Origin: Kingdonia uniflora
Lineage: Eukaryota > Streptophyta > Magnoliopsida > Ranunculales > Circaeasteraceae
Assembly: GCA_014058105.1 (NCBI GenBank)
Contig: JACGCM010001954.1
Coordinates: forward strand, 868,001 to 932,000
Reading direction: 5' to 3'
Length of the DNA stretch: 64,000 nt
The stretch's first letter is position 1, and each line of letters starts with the position of its first letter. Position numbers and translations under genes: made by a program. Shown here piece after piece: positions 44,388 to 56,350 of this stretch. The notes below the pieces were generated by a model, which was given only the letters and a program-made list of their open reading frames with translations, was not told the DNA's origin and did no database searches.

Positions 44388-45751
44388 ACAGATAGGTCTA
44401 CATGTGTCTCCATGGATGCGTTTGGAGCAAAGGCTAGAGATCCCACTCCACCTTGATCATACTAGAATGAAATAATATACTTTTCTTTAAAGGAATCGTT
44501 ACACGTACACTCATTAGATCTTCTCTTCTTTTAAGAAAGTTGAGATGTAATCCCGATAATCCTCCTCACTATCCAAGCCTGGAGGAGTATATTGGAAACT
44601 GCTCTAATAACCTATTTTAACCTTTAGACATGAAAAGAATGCACAAAACCTTGCCTGCTATTTTTTTTGATAGTCATTACGTGATAAGCGTTATCATGTA
44701 TCTCCCTAAACTCAGTAAAATCCAGCTGATTTTACTAGTGTATAAAGTGGACTAGATATCTCGTATTGTACTATCAAGAAGTAATAGCGTGATGCACTCA
44801 GTGCGTTCTATCATGTTGGTCGTGCCAATTATATTTGTGACACCCCGATTCACAAGGTTAGAGACAATAAATATGTTCATATCTCAAAATTATTGAGTGC
44901 GTGGTACTAATGTCTCTCAGACATATGTCGCCACTTATTCGATTATCGGTCATGCTTAATGAGCAGACATATCCATAGGTGGGTTGTATATAGTAAATCA
45001 ATTATCATACATAAAATTTAACTACTTCCCAAGCAATAAATTCATAAAAAAAATTAAAGAACAATCTCACAGATAGGTCCACATGTGTCTCCATGGATGC
45101 GTTTGGAGCAAAGGCTAGAGATCCCACTCCACCTTGATCATACTAGAATGAAATAATATACTTTTCTTTAAAGGAATCGTTACACGTACACTCATTAGAT
45201 CTTCTCTTCTTTTAAGAAAGTTGAGATGTAATCCCGATAATCCTCCTCACTATCCAAGCCTGGAGGAGTATATTGGAAACTGCTCTAATAACCTATTTTA
45301 ACCTTTAGACATGAAAAGAATGCACAAAACCTTGCCTGCTATTTTTTTTGATAGTCATTACGTGATAAGCGTTATCATGTATCTCCCTAAACTCAGTAAA
45401 ATCCAGCTGATTTTACTAGTGTATAAAGTGGACTAGATATCTCGTATTGTACTATCAAGAAGTAATAGCGTGATGCACTCAGTGCGTTCTATCATGTTGG
45501 TCGTGCCAATTATATTTGTGACACCCCCGATTCACAAGGTTAGAGACAATAAATATGTTTATATCTCAAAATTATTGAGTGCGTGGTACTAATGTCCCTC
45601 AGACATATGTCGCCACTTATTCGATTATCGGTCATGCTTAATGAGCAGACATATCCATAGGTGGGTTGTATATAGTAGATCAATTATCATACATAAAATT
45701 TAACTACTTCCCAAGCAATAAATTCATAAAAAAAATAAAGAACAATCTCAT
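44388..45751 (+). repeat. 681-bp direct tandem duplication
   Basis: Two nearly identical units, about 44388-45070 and 45071-45751. Both run from ACAGATAGGTC(T/C)ACATGTGTC through TTGATAGTCATTACGTGATA to AAAGAACAATCTCA. I count only a handful of differences (for example CACCCCG versus CACCCCCG and TGTTCAT versus TGTTTAT), so the duplication is recent. The unit has no ORF and no TG...CA ends, and I cannot assign it to a family. Confidence 0.92.
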
Positions 45752-46858
45752 AGATGGGATACCGAACTAGTGCATGTCACGAGCATTTTATTAAACTAAC
45801 CAGTTAAGAGTTCCCAACTCAGTCAATAATAGTATTAATAAAGCAAAAATATTATTATGTAACAAGTAAATGCACTATTTGGCAATGCTCTCTAGATGAC
45901 ATCATTCATCTACTAAGAATTTACTATTATTTATTCTTAAAACTTGATCCAATGATGCATTAGTATTATGGGAGAAATCTATGGCCCAGACTCTGCCATG
46001 GCGTGGTCTGTGTCGGCTGTGATTATATGATAAGTTCGGGGCTGATTTCTTTAGATCATCTAGGGTGCCTTGCGATCCCGTGCCCGACTGTCTCGTATCC
46101 ATTTTAGAATTCTTCATATTCCATTTTGGTCATTTGGTGAACTTTTTGTTCTTCTTGCCTCAGGTTACTGAAATCTATAATTTAATTCGGTCATTGTTAC
46201 TACCTCTTGTCTATCTACGGTTGTGACCCTGTCCGCAACTTCACTTGTCGCTAGACTCAATATTGTACAACCCTGGCGCATGCTTACTCTTAGTAGGCAT
46301 AAACTTGAGGTTCCTAACCAGTAGTTTATTATTTTGCTCATAAATAAGGAAAATTAGAATTAGGTCTACGTGCACAGTGATTTATCAAATGTTGCCTCGA
46401 AAGCGCAATATTTGAAGCGTATAAAATGTAATATAATATTAATAATATTTTTATTTATTTCAACTATTTCTCCATGTGATATTATAGTGAAGTTGTACTC
46501 CCGAATAAAAATTCTGCCGCAGTCATATAATACTATAATAGTGTAGGGTAATCTATTATCAGGTCTTTTTGAATATGGAGGTGAGGGTATAAACAAAGCT
46601 CCTACTTTGTTACTTAAAGACTCATTGTTCTCAACAATAGTCTTTTCCAGATTTTGCAATAGCAGATGGATTTCAGTATTCATAGAGGTCAAGTTTATTG
46701 ATACCTAAAAATAAAATTACAGTATGGGAGGTTCTCAATGTTTTAAGTGTTGCTAACATCTATTATGCATGCAAATCAATGCCAGTAGAAGTACTGGATA
46801 AATATTCGTTGCATAAAGGCAATTCATAATGTTCAAGTCAGTGATTCCTAATCATTAC
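45752..46858. other. Unidentified non-coding sequence
   Basis: AT-rich. Minus-strand frames at 45902-46117 and 46366-46692 have no familiar motif. The style suggests an old retroelement, but nothing decisive was found. Confidence 0.4.
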
Positions 46859-47040
46859 CGTAGTGGCTTATTCTGCATCTCGGACTCATATGTCATCTTC
46901 AATCAACATATGAACTTTCGACCACACCAGCAAAGTATGTGGCACAGTCCGAAATAAGGCAATAATATCTGGAAGCAAATACAACACGAGTTTCTTAACC
47001 AACACCACTCGTCCATGATACTCCTCGTTGAGAGCCATCT
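46859..47040 (+). repeat. Family 1 LTR start plus pre-LTR spacer, left of copy D
   Basis: 46859-46950 matches the first 90 bases of the family 1 LTR (GTAGTGGCTTATTCTGCATC). About 46955-47040 matches the spacer that normally precedes a 3' LTR (CCAACACCACTCGTCCATGA, compare CCAACACCACTCGCCCACAA at 19318). The order LTR start, spacer, LTR implies a second, almost wholly deleted copy fused to copy D. Confidence 0.6.
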
Positions 47041-47555
47041 TGTAATAGCTTATTTTGTAATCTCGGGCTCATGCTTTATCCTAGAACTCTTCAACATACA
47101 CAAAGCACTACTAAAGATGTATCCGGTATTCAATATTTGACATCTATATCAACAGTTCGAGTCAACAGGTACAACATCATCAATATAACCATTACAAGAT
47201 AAGCAGGACCAGTCCGTTACACAATCTGGTCAAAGGGTATCTATCATATATTTTGTAACATCTGTCATCAAGAATTTTAATGGTCGTCAAACAGTCATAT
47301 TATAAGACCTATAAATAGGACCAGAAAGTTTAAGATGAAGGAGGACTTTTACCCGATTAAAAAGTCTCTACAGAACATCTTGTAATAGCTAGCATTCTCA
47401 ATAACATTTCTCTCTTTTTAAAATCCACAAGAGAGGTCGTGGTTTTTAACCTATTCAAAGGTTTTCTACGCTAAACTTTTGTGTTAGTTATTATTAACGT
47501 TTTGTTTATATATGGTGTAAAGGCTAAGTCTGAATCCCAGAATTAGGCTATTATA
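47041..47555 (+). repeat. LTR (family 1), 5' LTR of copy D
   Basis: 515 bp, TGTAATAGCTTATTTTG to AATTAGGCTATTATA (terminal CA changed to TA). Carries TTTAATGGTCGTCAAACAGT and AGAGGTCGTGGTTTTTAACC as in the other family 1 LTRs. Confidence 0.88.
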
Positions 47556-47573
47556 TTTTGTGTCGTCTGTGGA
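47556..47573 (+). other. Decayed primer-binding site of copy D
   Basis: TTTTGTGTCGTCTGTGGA directly after the 5' LTR, against TTTGGCGCCATCTGTGAG in copy E. The differences in the first part fit G-to-A or C-to-T decay. Confidence 0.6.
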
Positions 47574-47626
47574 AATTGAATTCTCAAGCCCATTATCTCA
47601 GAAACTGGTGACTATCTTCTCTCAGA

Positions 47627-48780
47627 ATGACACCTCTAGGTCAGGTCATGCCGATCGGTCTAATAGAAGATAATGCTGCACTAGCAGATCTGTGGGCCAC
47701 TTTAAATTTTGAAATAGAAAGACATGTCGCTCTAGAGCAACAGCTAGCAGGTGTATAGGACGCACTGAAGGTTCTACAGGGTCAGCAGATTACCACCCAG
47801 AAGAACAAAGCCGTACAATCTGAAGGCTCGCGAATCTCTGTTTATGACTGAATATGACCTCCACCGAATGGCAATCACTTAGAAGGTACACTCCGATCTA
47901 ACCATCACCAACAGGAATTAGAGCCCATCTCGATCCAGGAGGTCTATCAAGAAGTAGATGGCGGACTTGCGGGAGTTAGACAAACTAAAAATCTACCTCA
48001 AAGTGTTCGAGTTCCAGCAAAAGAACGTCTAAGTGAAGGAAGTGACGACCACAATCCTGGAGAAGGATGCGTCACACGCCCAGCCACTGCAGTTCGACAA
48101 AATATGACTCAGGAACATATTGAAAGGTGAATCAAAGAACTACTCGAAGCTTAAACTCTGACTAAAGGAATCCACAACAGATTATAGAAAAGCCCAATCA
48201 CACAATAATTGTTGGATAACGAGGTCCCCGCCGAGTTCCATACTCCAAAGATCTGAAAGTACAAAGGAACTGATCCAGTGGAACACGTCCAAGAGTTTTA
48301 GGATGCTTTAGGCCTACATTCTATGTCCAACCACATTCTATGCCGACTCTTTCCTACCAACCTATCAGGCGAACCCCTGCGATGGTTCTGCACACTACCC
48401 AAAGAATCCATTACAACTTTCGAATAGTTACGAGAACTCTTCGTTAATAATTACTCGTACAGCAGAGACAAAGAGGAGAATTTATACTCTCTTTTTAACC
48501 TTAAGCATATGCCAGGGGAGAAGCTCAAGGCATTTACTAAGAAGTTTTTGTTGATAACTCAAAATGTAGATTGACTTGACCAGAAGATTACTAATTTAGC
48601 CTTCACCAATGCCTTACTCGTCGATAGAAGGGTGAATGAGTACCTCATCTTAAACAAGCCAACAACTCTGGAGGGCATGATCAAAAAAGTCAGCGGATAT
48701 ATCGACCTAGAAAGAATTATGTCTGGCAGGCAAAAAACTTAAAAGTTAACATCGACAGCTCGAGATCAATCAATAAGATA
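47627..48780 (+). pseudogene. Gypsy gag (copy D)
   Basis: From the ATG at 47627 (MTPLGQVMPIGLIEDNAALA) one frame can be followed almost throughout. It includes an N-terminal coil (ERHVALEQQLAGV), an acidic spacer, and the gag capsid core: KYKGTDPVEHVQEF, HSMSNHILCRLFPTNLSGEP, LRWFCTLPKESITTFE, NLKHMPGEKLKAFTKKFLLI and NKPTTLEGMIKKVSGYIDLE. About ten in-frame stops interrupt it, nearly all at positions where copy E has Gln, Arg or Trp. It would form the particle core; the small protease domain follows. Confidence 0.85.
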
Positions 48781-49266
48781 AGGTTTTAGCCGTGTTGCTG
48801 ATCAGGGAGGAGATAGGAAATGGACAAAATCTAATGACGAACGTCCTTGGAAGGGCAGTAACTTTCCAAAACCGTGTCTTCTCAAGATGAATGTAACCAT
48901 AGCCAGCATTTATCATATACTTTATAAGGATATGTTTTTTTTGTAATGCACAGTATCTCCAACCCATTGAGAACAAACCCTATTGCATTTACCACAAGGT
49001 CGGACATCATGAGACAAAATATTGTTTTGCCTTACAATGAATGTTAGAGTATATCCTTGCAGATGGATGAATGCATGAATACATTATGGACGTTGAGAGT
49101 TGCAAGAATGGGAATTACAAACTTCCTATTGAAGCTGTACATATCAAAGAACTGCAGGGGAGAACATTTATACCATATATCTCTTAGCCACTTTGTTGAG
49201 ACTCAAATCGTCAACCAATCGAACAGAAGCGAAAGATGATGTGTCAGCCAGTATCACGACCTGTCG

Positions 49267-49710
49267 ATGAAAGATGAAGAAGCTAGTTTACTTCCCGCAT
49301 CCAGCTCTCAACAAATAGGAATTTCTTTCGATGACTGTGATATTCATCATGTCAACTATCCACACCATGATGCTTTGGTGATCATGTTAAAATTGAGAAT
49401 CATGGTCCTTCACACGATAATGATAGATATTGGTAGTACTATCAAACTACTTTTTAAAAGTAGGATTTATCAGATGGGACTGGCCGATAAGGTACAGCCC
49501 AGCGACATTGATATATGTGGGTTCAATGGTTCTAGAGAAGAATGTGTAGGAAAGATAATACTTCCTATTACAGCAAGACCAGCAACAATTAATGTTGTCT
49601 TTTACGTAATTAATGCAAAATCCTGTTATTTGAGTATCATGGGACGTTGCTGGTTACATATCATGCGAGCTATTCCTTCGACCTATCATTTGGCACTGCG
49701 ATTTGAATGA
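49267..49710 (+). pseudogene. Gypsy aspartic protease (copy D)
   Basis: Open for 147 codons. ISFDDCDIHHVNYPHHDALV, then MIDIGSTIKLLF with the catalytic Asp (D-I-G-S/T), KIILPITARPATINVVFYVI, and the end MGRCWLHIMRAIPSTYHLAL. Length and order fit the retroviral-type protease of Tat elements. This is the longest undamaged pol piece of copy D. The ATG at 49267 is internal; the natural polyprotein has no start here. Confidence 0.78.
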
Positions 49711-50039
49711 GAGGGCGGTATTTACAAAATCAAAGGAAGCTAGAAGCTAGCTCGAGCATGCAAAAAATCCGTTGCCATCGAATCAGAGCCCTCATGGCCA
49801 CATCTCGCATAACATATACAAAAAACAAGGAACATTATAGAAAACTTTACAGTAAACTATATAGAAAGCCAGCTGCCAAGTACAGATATCGCATAATACA
49901 TCGAAATTAGTAGGGATAAGAGAGGAACATATATTAGCACCCTTCTGCCCAAAGCATAACAAAATACTCTTTTCTAGTTCCTTAATGACAACAGTGATAT
50001 CATCACTTGAACTTTTCACAAAATGTCAGGCATCACTCC

Positions 50040-50880
50040 CAATTTAGCCTGCCACAAGCTCAATTTGAAAGATAAAGCTGAAGTCGTTAAACATAAGTAG
50101 AGGACTCTAGTACCACGACTCTGCGAAGAAGTCAACAGAGAAATTGATAAGCTCATTAAAGTTAGTTTATTCGAAAAGCCAATTTTCCAGAATCGATCTC
50201 GAACATTGTAGTAGTACCAAAGAAGAATGACCAGATAAGAGTATAAATAAATTTCACAGACCTCAACAAGCATATTCTAAAAGATAGTTTTCCACTTCCT
50301 ATCATAAACCATCTGCACGATTCTACTGCAAGACACAAACTCCTGTCCATGATGGATGCCGCTTCAGGGTACAATCAAATACTTCTGCTACCTGATGATT
50401 AAGAGAAAATAGCTTTTATTGCAGAACATGACCTATGCTGCTATAAGGTCATGCCATTCGGTATCAAGAATGCTGGAGCCACTTATCAGTGATTAATGAC
50501 ACAGATGTTCAAAGATCACCTTGGAAAAATAATGGAAGTCTACATTGATGATATGTTGTGTAAAAGCCTTAAGAAGAAGAACCATATTATAGATTTGCAT
50601 AACATTGATAATATCCATTTCTATAATAAGATGAGACTCAACTATAAAAAATGCCAATTTGGGGTCCAGTCAGGTAAATTCTTAGGACATTTGATCAGTA
50701 AGTGAGGTATAGAAGTTGACCTGGATCGTATTCACGCACTATTGTCTATGCCTTCTCCAAAAACAAAAAAAGACGTACATAAGTTAATAGACAAGATTAC
50801 TGCAATAAATCATTTTGTCTCAAAGTCTTCAGACCGATGTCGATGGTTGTTCAACCTATTGCGTTAAGGAAAAAAATAAA
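50040..50880 (+). pseudogene. Gypsy reverse transcriptase (copy D)
   Basis: Readable RT with FTDLNKHILKDSFPLPIINH, IAFIAEHDLCCYKVMPFGIK, the catalytic MEVYIDDMLCKSLKKKN (about 50530-50580), MRLNYKKCQFGVQSGKFLGH and the thumb. Catalytic Asp pair intact. Stops at several places, for example before the IDKLIKVS region and in LISK-stop-GIEVD. Confidence 0.83.
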
Positions 50881-50929
50881 AGAAGTTAAAGAAGTTTCCT
50901 GAGATTGAATGGACAGTAGAGTATGAAGC

Positions 50930-51830
50930 AGCATTTTAGGAGCTCAAACGTTACTTGGGTACCCCACCAATGATGAGTACACCTAACGAAGGGGAAGAAC
51001 TCACCATATATCCTGCAGTTACCGACGAATCATTAAGTTATGTTCTCATTTGACTTGATGAAAAGACAGAGAAACCTGCCTACTTCATTGGCAAAACTCT
51101 CACTCCTGTAGAAACCTGGTATACAAAGATTGAAAAACTACTCTTAGCTCTCGTATACACATCGCAAAAATTGAAATAATATTTTCAAGCCCACTCAGTT
51201 AGAGTAATAAGAAATTACCCTTTGCGAGAGATCTTATCCAAACGAGAAAAGTTCAGACGAGTACAACAATGGTCGGTCACTCTTAGCGAACATGACATCC
51301 ATTTTGAACCACGACATTCTGAAAAAGTTCAAGCAGTAGCAGGTTTTCTTGCAGACTTCTCGGTAGAAGATCCTAACTGTGAAGAAGACAGTACGGATAC
51401 TAATAAAGAACAGTTCAAAGACAAGTTAGACTGGATAACTCAAAAGGGATGGTATCTTTTAACTGATAGATCTTCCAGACCTGCAGGATCTGGCATCAGA
51501 ATCGTACTTTTACACCTTCCAATAATAGGATCGAAAAAGCAATTAAACTAAATTTCGAAGCTACCAGCAATGAGACTGAATACAAAGCAATGATTTATGG
51601 TCTATATATGGCTCTCGAGATTGGAATTCCTGAGATATCTGTGTATACAAACTCTTTTCCCATTGTGAACCATTACACGGAAAAGTTTCAAAAGAACGGC
51701 AAGATGATTAATTATGCAGTAGCAGTAGTCGACAGAATATGCTGATTCAAGAGGATTACTATTAAACATTTACCGCGCAGAGAAAATAGATATTCAGATT
51801 CCCTGGCCTATCTTGTAGAAGTCATCAGCA
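50930..51830 (+). pseudogene. Gypsy RNase H and second RNase H-like domain (copy D)
   Basis: First domain: MSTPNEGEELTIYPAVTDES, then YFIGKTLTPVETWYTKIEKL and an open stretch 51222-51551 with WSVTLSEHDIHFEPRHSEKV and VAGFLADFSVEDPN. Second domain: LTDRSSRPAGSGIRIVL, FEATSNETEYKAMIYGLYMA and ISVYTNSFPIVN, the archaeal-like RNase H that marks Tat-lineage elements. Its third acidic position is Asn here (TNS; copy B has MDS), a decay change. Confidence 0.75.
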
Positions 51831-51899
51831 TAGAAGCTCGATATCTCAAGATCAAAATACTATCCACCCCCATCATTAACATCATAAGCTCAAATTCTG

Positions 51900-53182
51900 C
51901 TAATACTGGGGGCGTTGAAGAGGATGAAGATGATTGGAGATGACCTTTTTTTTCACATATACTGGACCTCAAAACAAGTGTAACGGTGAACTTCCTAATG
52001 ATCCTACTGAACGACGATGCATACTTGATAATGCTAAATGATACATCGTGGACAATGGTCTCCTTTATCAAATTTTGGTCACAGGACCGTACCTCAAATG
52101 TTTATCGAAAAAGTGGCTTAAAAAATTCTACATGAACTTCATGAAGGCACTTGTGGTTCCCATACACTAGGATAATCTCAGGCCAATCGAGTTCTTACTC
52201 AAGGAGTCTTCTGGCCTAAAATGAAAGCTTGAGCCATTGAACTTATAAGAAAGTGCGATGCCTGCCAACGACACATCCCCCAAATTTGAGTTCCAGCTTT
52301 GGAACTCCATTCCAGCAATACTATTTGTCCATTCAAATGATGGGCCCTCGACCTTGTAGGAGAATTCCCACTTCACCAGGCAAAAGGAAGCACCTCATCA
52401 TAGCAACGGATTACTTCACCAAATTGGTGGAAGCAGTCCCTCTATGTCGCATACAAGAAGATGAAGTTATCAAGTTTATATGGAGAAACATCATCATTCG
52501 ATTTGGCTGCTCCCATCTCATCAGAATCGATAATAGACTTCAATTCATTGGCTCCAGAGTTATTGAGTTTTTCGATCAGCACAGCATCATTAACTTCCCT
52601 TCTAATCCATATTACCCACAAGGAAACGGTCAGGCTGAAATCACCAATCACACTATCGTGGATGGAATCAAAAAGCGCCTAACAGAGAAGAAGGGTAATT
52701 GGGTTTAGAAATTACTGCATATATTATGGGCATATCGCACAACACCTCAGGTATCAGCCGGATGCATGTCGTTCCTCCTGGCATGCGGTACAGAAGCAAT
52801 CATCCCTACTCAATATCATTACCCATTACGCAACCATACCGTGACAGATGAAAAACATGAATTCCAGTTGGCATGTAATATGAATTGGATCGAGGAGACT
52901 TGAGACAGAGTAATCATGAATTTGGGAAGATACCACCAAGCTTTAGCCCGATCTTATAACAAGCGAGTTCATCATAGAGTATTCAAAATCAAAGATCTCG
53001 TTCTCCGGGAAGTTCCTAAGTACTGAAAAGAAGTCAATACTGGGAAACTGGCCGAAAATTAGGAAGGTCCTTTTGTCATTGTTGGAAAAATTGGCCTTGG
53101 TTCTTACGATCTCGCCACTGAACATGGAGAGCGACTACCTAATCCTTAGAACACGAGGAGATTGAAGCTGTATCGAAGATAA
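51900..53182 (+). pseudogene. Gypsy integrase (copy D)
   Basis: Zinc region broken over frames (CDACQRHIPQI). The core is in a clean 151-codon stretch (52253-52708): PGKRKHLIIATDYFTKLVEA with the first Asp, LIRIDNRLQFIGSRVIEF with the second (the usual DNGPQF is DNRLQF), and YPQGNGQAEITNHTIVDGIK with the Glu. The C-terminal domain (TGKLAENxEGPFVIVGKIGLG with a stop) ends LKLYRR at 53182. Confidence 0.85.
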
Positions 53183-53403
53183 TAATCAATCACAGTGTAC
53201 TTTTCTAAAATTAATCTATCTCGTATGAGGATCTTACATCAATAAAAGACTTATGTTTGATCCCCATACATCTGAGTACTTTATACTATTTCATACAGTA
53301 CTCTATCTTTGTACGTCAATCTTATACCAATGAAATATTTGTGTTTGATTACCCAATATTATAGTACTTTTTTAATATATCGAATAAGTACTTCTATATA
53401 CAG
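53183..53403. other. 3' non-coding spacer of copy D
   Basis: AT-rich spacer equivalent to 26644-26930 in copy B. Confidence 0.65.
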
Positions 53404-53800
53404 ATTACAGATCGTTTGTTGCTTTGGCCAAATTGATCATCAATTACATTGCAGATTGTTTGTTGCTTTGGCCAAACTGATCATCTATTATATTGCAGAT
53501 TATTTGTTGCTTTGGCCAAACTTATAATCTATTACATTACAGATCGGTTGTTGCTTTGGCGAAACTGATCATCTATTACATTACAGATCGTTTATTGTTT
53601 TAGCCAAACTGATCATCTATTACATTACGGATCACTTGTTGCTTTGGCCAAACTGATCATCTATTACATTACAGGTTATTATGTTGCTTTGGTCACACTG
53701 GTCATCTATTACATTATAGACCATTTGTTGCTTCGGCCAAATTGATCATATATCACATTACAAGTCATCTATGGCCTCAACCAAATTGATCTTCTAATTT
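53404..53800 (+). repeat. 44-bp minisatellite, about 9 units (copy D)
   Basis: Unit close to ATTACAGATCGTTTGTTGCTT plus TGGCCAAACTGATCATCTATT. Nine tandem units, the last two decayed. TTTGGCC here against TTCAGCC in copy B shows local homogenisation within each copy. Confidence 0.92.
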
Positions 53801-54059
53801 CTTCTACGTTTGTTGCCTCAGCAACCATCTACTATACGAAATCCTTTGGTGTCATTCTATAAAACAGATATCCAACTCATACATTATCGTTGGTCAATCA
53901 TAAGGTTAGTACAAATCATTCTTTTGTCAACAGTCCTACCTTCATACACTTTATCTACTATATTCGTTTAGTGTATATAAAACCTTATTACAATCGTTAC
54001 GTCTCATTCCTTACCAGAGCTTTCACTTAAACTGTCACTTGGATGAATATTGGCATTAC

Positions 54060-55070
54060 TCGAACAACCCTTATACAGGCAATGATGCATAAATTCTGGC
54101 ATCCTACCCACAATAATTTGTTTACTTTCCTTATTCATACTCTCGTTAGGAGCTCAAATTCTTGACACCATGGGATCTAGAAACTTAGATCGAACCAACC
54201 TCATTTTATACTATGCACCATGTGCGGCCAACTTGTCATAAACAGTTCTACTTTCTGCTTCCAATCTATTAAACTCTTCTACAAGGAATGAAATAACTCT
54301 CGCTAAGTTTACTTTGAGCTTCCTTTAGCATAGCTTCCAAATGTACACAACGCTTATCCACTTGTTCTTTTTCGTTCCACACATCAGCATTCCGAGATTC
54401 CAACACTGTCATGAATTCATCCATATGGGCCCCCTTTACTTCAACCTCACGGTACTTTCAATTTATAGTACTATCGTCAAGACTTATCATAGCCTTAAAC
54501 AGATCAGCCACCAATTTTGTATTTGCATCACACAATATCGTATTCTCCGTTTTATACTCTAAGTTATCTAGCTATCACGATTGAACGGTATGTTCTAGCA
54601 TATATGCCTTGCTCCAAGTCTTATTAATGATTTTGTTCTGCTGATTGCAAACCCCTTCTATATTTTTTATCATCACATCAGCAACTAACCACAATACTTC
54701 ATAATTACGGGCACGAGCTCGCATATCAGCTATCTCCACCTCGGGCATATTTACTTGAAATTATAGGTCTTTTACATTATTTCCTTCCTCCTCTAACACT
54801 GCCAGCAGTTCTGTAACCTGAGTTCGAACGGATGTCAATTCAACCCCTTGTTGACTAGCTTGTTCAGCGGTACCTACAACTTCAGCACCCTTTTTCCTTA
54901 TCACTTCTTCAAATCCCTCTATCTTCCCCAGTTCGATGGTTAGTTCATCATCTTTCTCTTGTAGCGTCTCAGTCACATAGAGCACTGTACTTCGCTCTTT
55001 TAAAATCTCCACCTTCGATTTTTCTTCTAATTCAATAGCACTTTTTAGTGCCCCCTAACACGAACTTAGT
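54060..55070 (-). pseudogene. Antisense gene, coiled coil and C-terminal tail (copy D)
   Basis: Minus strand. The open block 55012-54761 is a heptad-rich coil (ETLQEKDDELTIELGKIEGF, EEVIRKKGAEVVGTAEQASQ, VTELLAVLEEEGNNVKDL), followed across frame changes by the conserved tail near 54260-54060 (YDKLAAHGA, MRLVRSKFLDP, KQIIVGRMPEFMHH). The tail matches copies B and E. It ends about 260 bases before the minisatellite. Confidence 0.6.
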
Positions 55071-55496
55071 TCAGTAATCAATTGTTCATTTCAGGCACGT
55101 AACGTGTCACATTGACTCTGGACAGCTACCGGTTATATTTATCATAGTTCACTTATACAGACAGATTACATATCATAGTTAACAAGTTTAAATCAAGAAC
55201 ATGTTATCTGAGTAACATCAATTTATCATTCTACTTTATCATCAAAGGGAACAGATATTATTTATCCTCAAAACAAAATAGTATACAAGGATCTCACATA
55301 TACAAGGCCGATAATAAAAAGGAACACCCTATTTTCGCCTCTTCGAGATAAGCGAGGATTGCCCTTTATCTCTCAAACTCTTTCTACTCCTTACTTGAAC
55401 ATCTATAGGAGCGATAAAGGTCACCGCCTCCTGCTGGCATTGCTTACGCCGTGATCAAGGTATCAGACTCTTGACCTCCTCCTCATCCTCTTCTGA

Positions 55497-56350
55497 TTAC
55501 AGTTCACTCGACCTAGGAATGGGTTGTTCACTAACAAATTCTCCCTCATCTTTAGTGAACCACATATTTTCAGCCTTGGCATTCTCCATATTAAAATCCT
55601 TCACACATTCCGTTATGAACTTCCTAACTTTGTTCTCTACCCTCACCAGTTCTCCTCCATAAAAATCAATGACATAGTCTATATGACGCTCATGCTCTAT
55701 TCGAGTAGTAATTTTTGATCGCGACAGATACAGATGCTCTTTCAATTGCATATGTGCCTTATATAACCGCTGGCGCGTTTCCTTTTACAATACGCCTAAA
55801 GCCCTCATATAAGCTTTTACCTTCATTCGAACAGTCACTTCTTTTGATAATCGCGTCGCTAAAGGCATTTTTTGCTCAACATGTTGTGATATTACATCTT
55901 GCAACTCCTTTAACTCACCCTTTAATTGCAGCTCAACCTTTATTTGTTCTTTTCTTATCCTGAAAAATATAATTCTCATAGCCCTTTGATCTTACATAAA
56001 TCTAAACACATTGGATAATGGTTCTACATCGCCACATACAACAGATACACCAGCTCAAGCAGAACACTTTCCTGCCTCTAAACTATGACGATTACGTGCA
56101 TCTTAAGCTTAAAACATAACTCGAGAAGGGTCTGGAACTACTCATTTTTCCTTCAAAAGCTCTACATAAGTTTCTTTTAAACCCCGTTCACTATCTACTT
56201 CAACCTCAAAATATAATGTCAGAGCTATCAAAATACATTGACACCTAGCCTTATCACTCGGGTCATTAAAACAAGTCAACTCTTTTTGTTTTCAAACTAA
56301 TACCTCCTTTCTTCTTCCTTTCTTAACACCTCGTCCCTCTTTATTTTTAC
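55497..56350 (-). pseudogene. Antisense gene, central coiled-coil exons (copy D)
   Basis: Frames 55979-55785 (KEQIKVELQLKGELKELQDV, ISQHVEQKMPLATRLSKEVT) and 55751-55497 (EHERHIDYVIDFYGGELVRV, ENKVRKFITECVKDFNMENA) align with 29730-30120 in copy E. Charged, heptad-like sequence predicts a long coil. The sequence between frames is in part intron-like. Confidence 0.55.
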
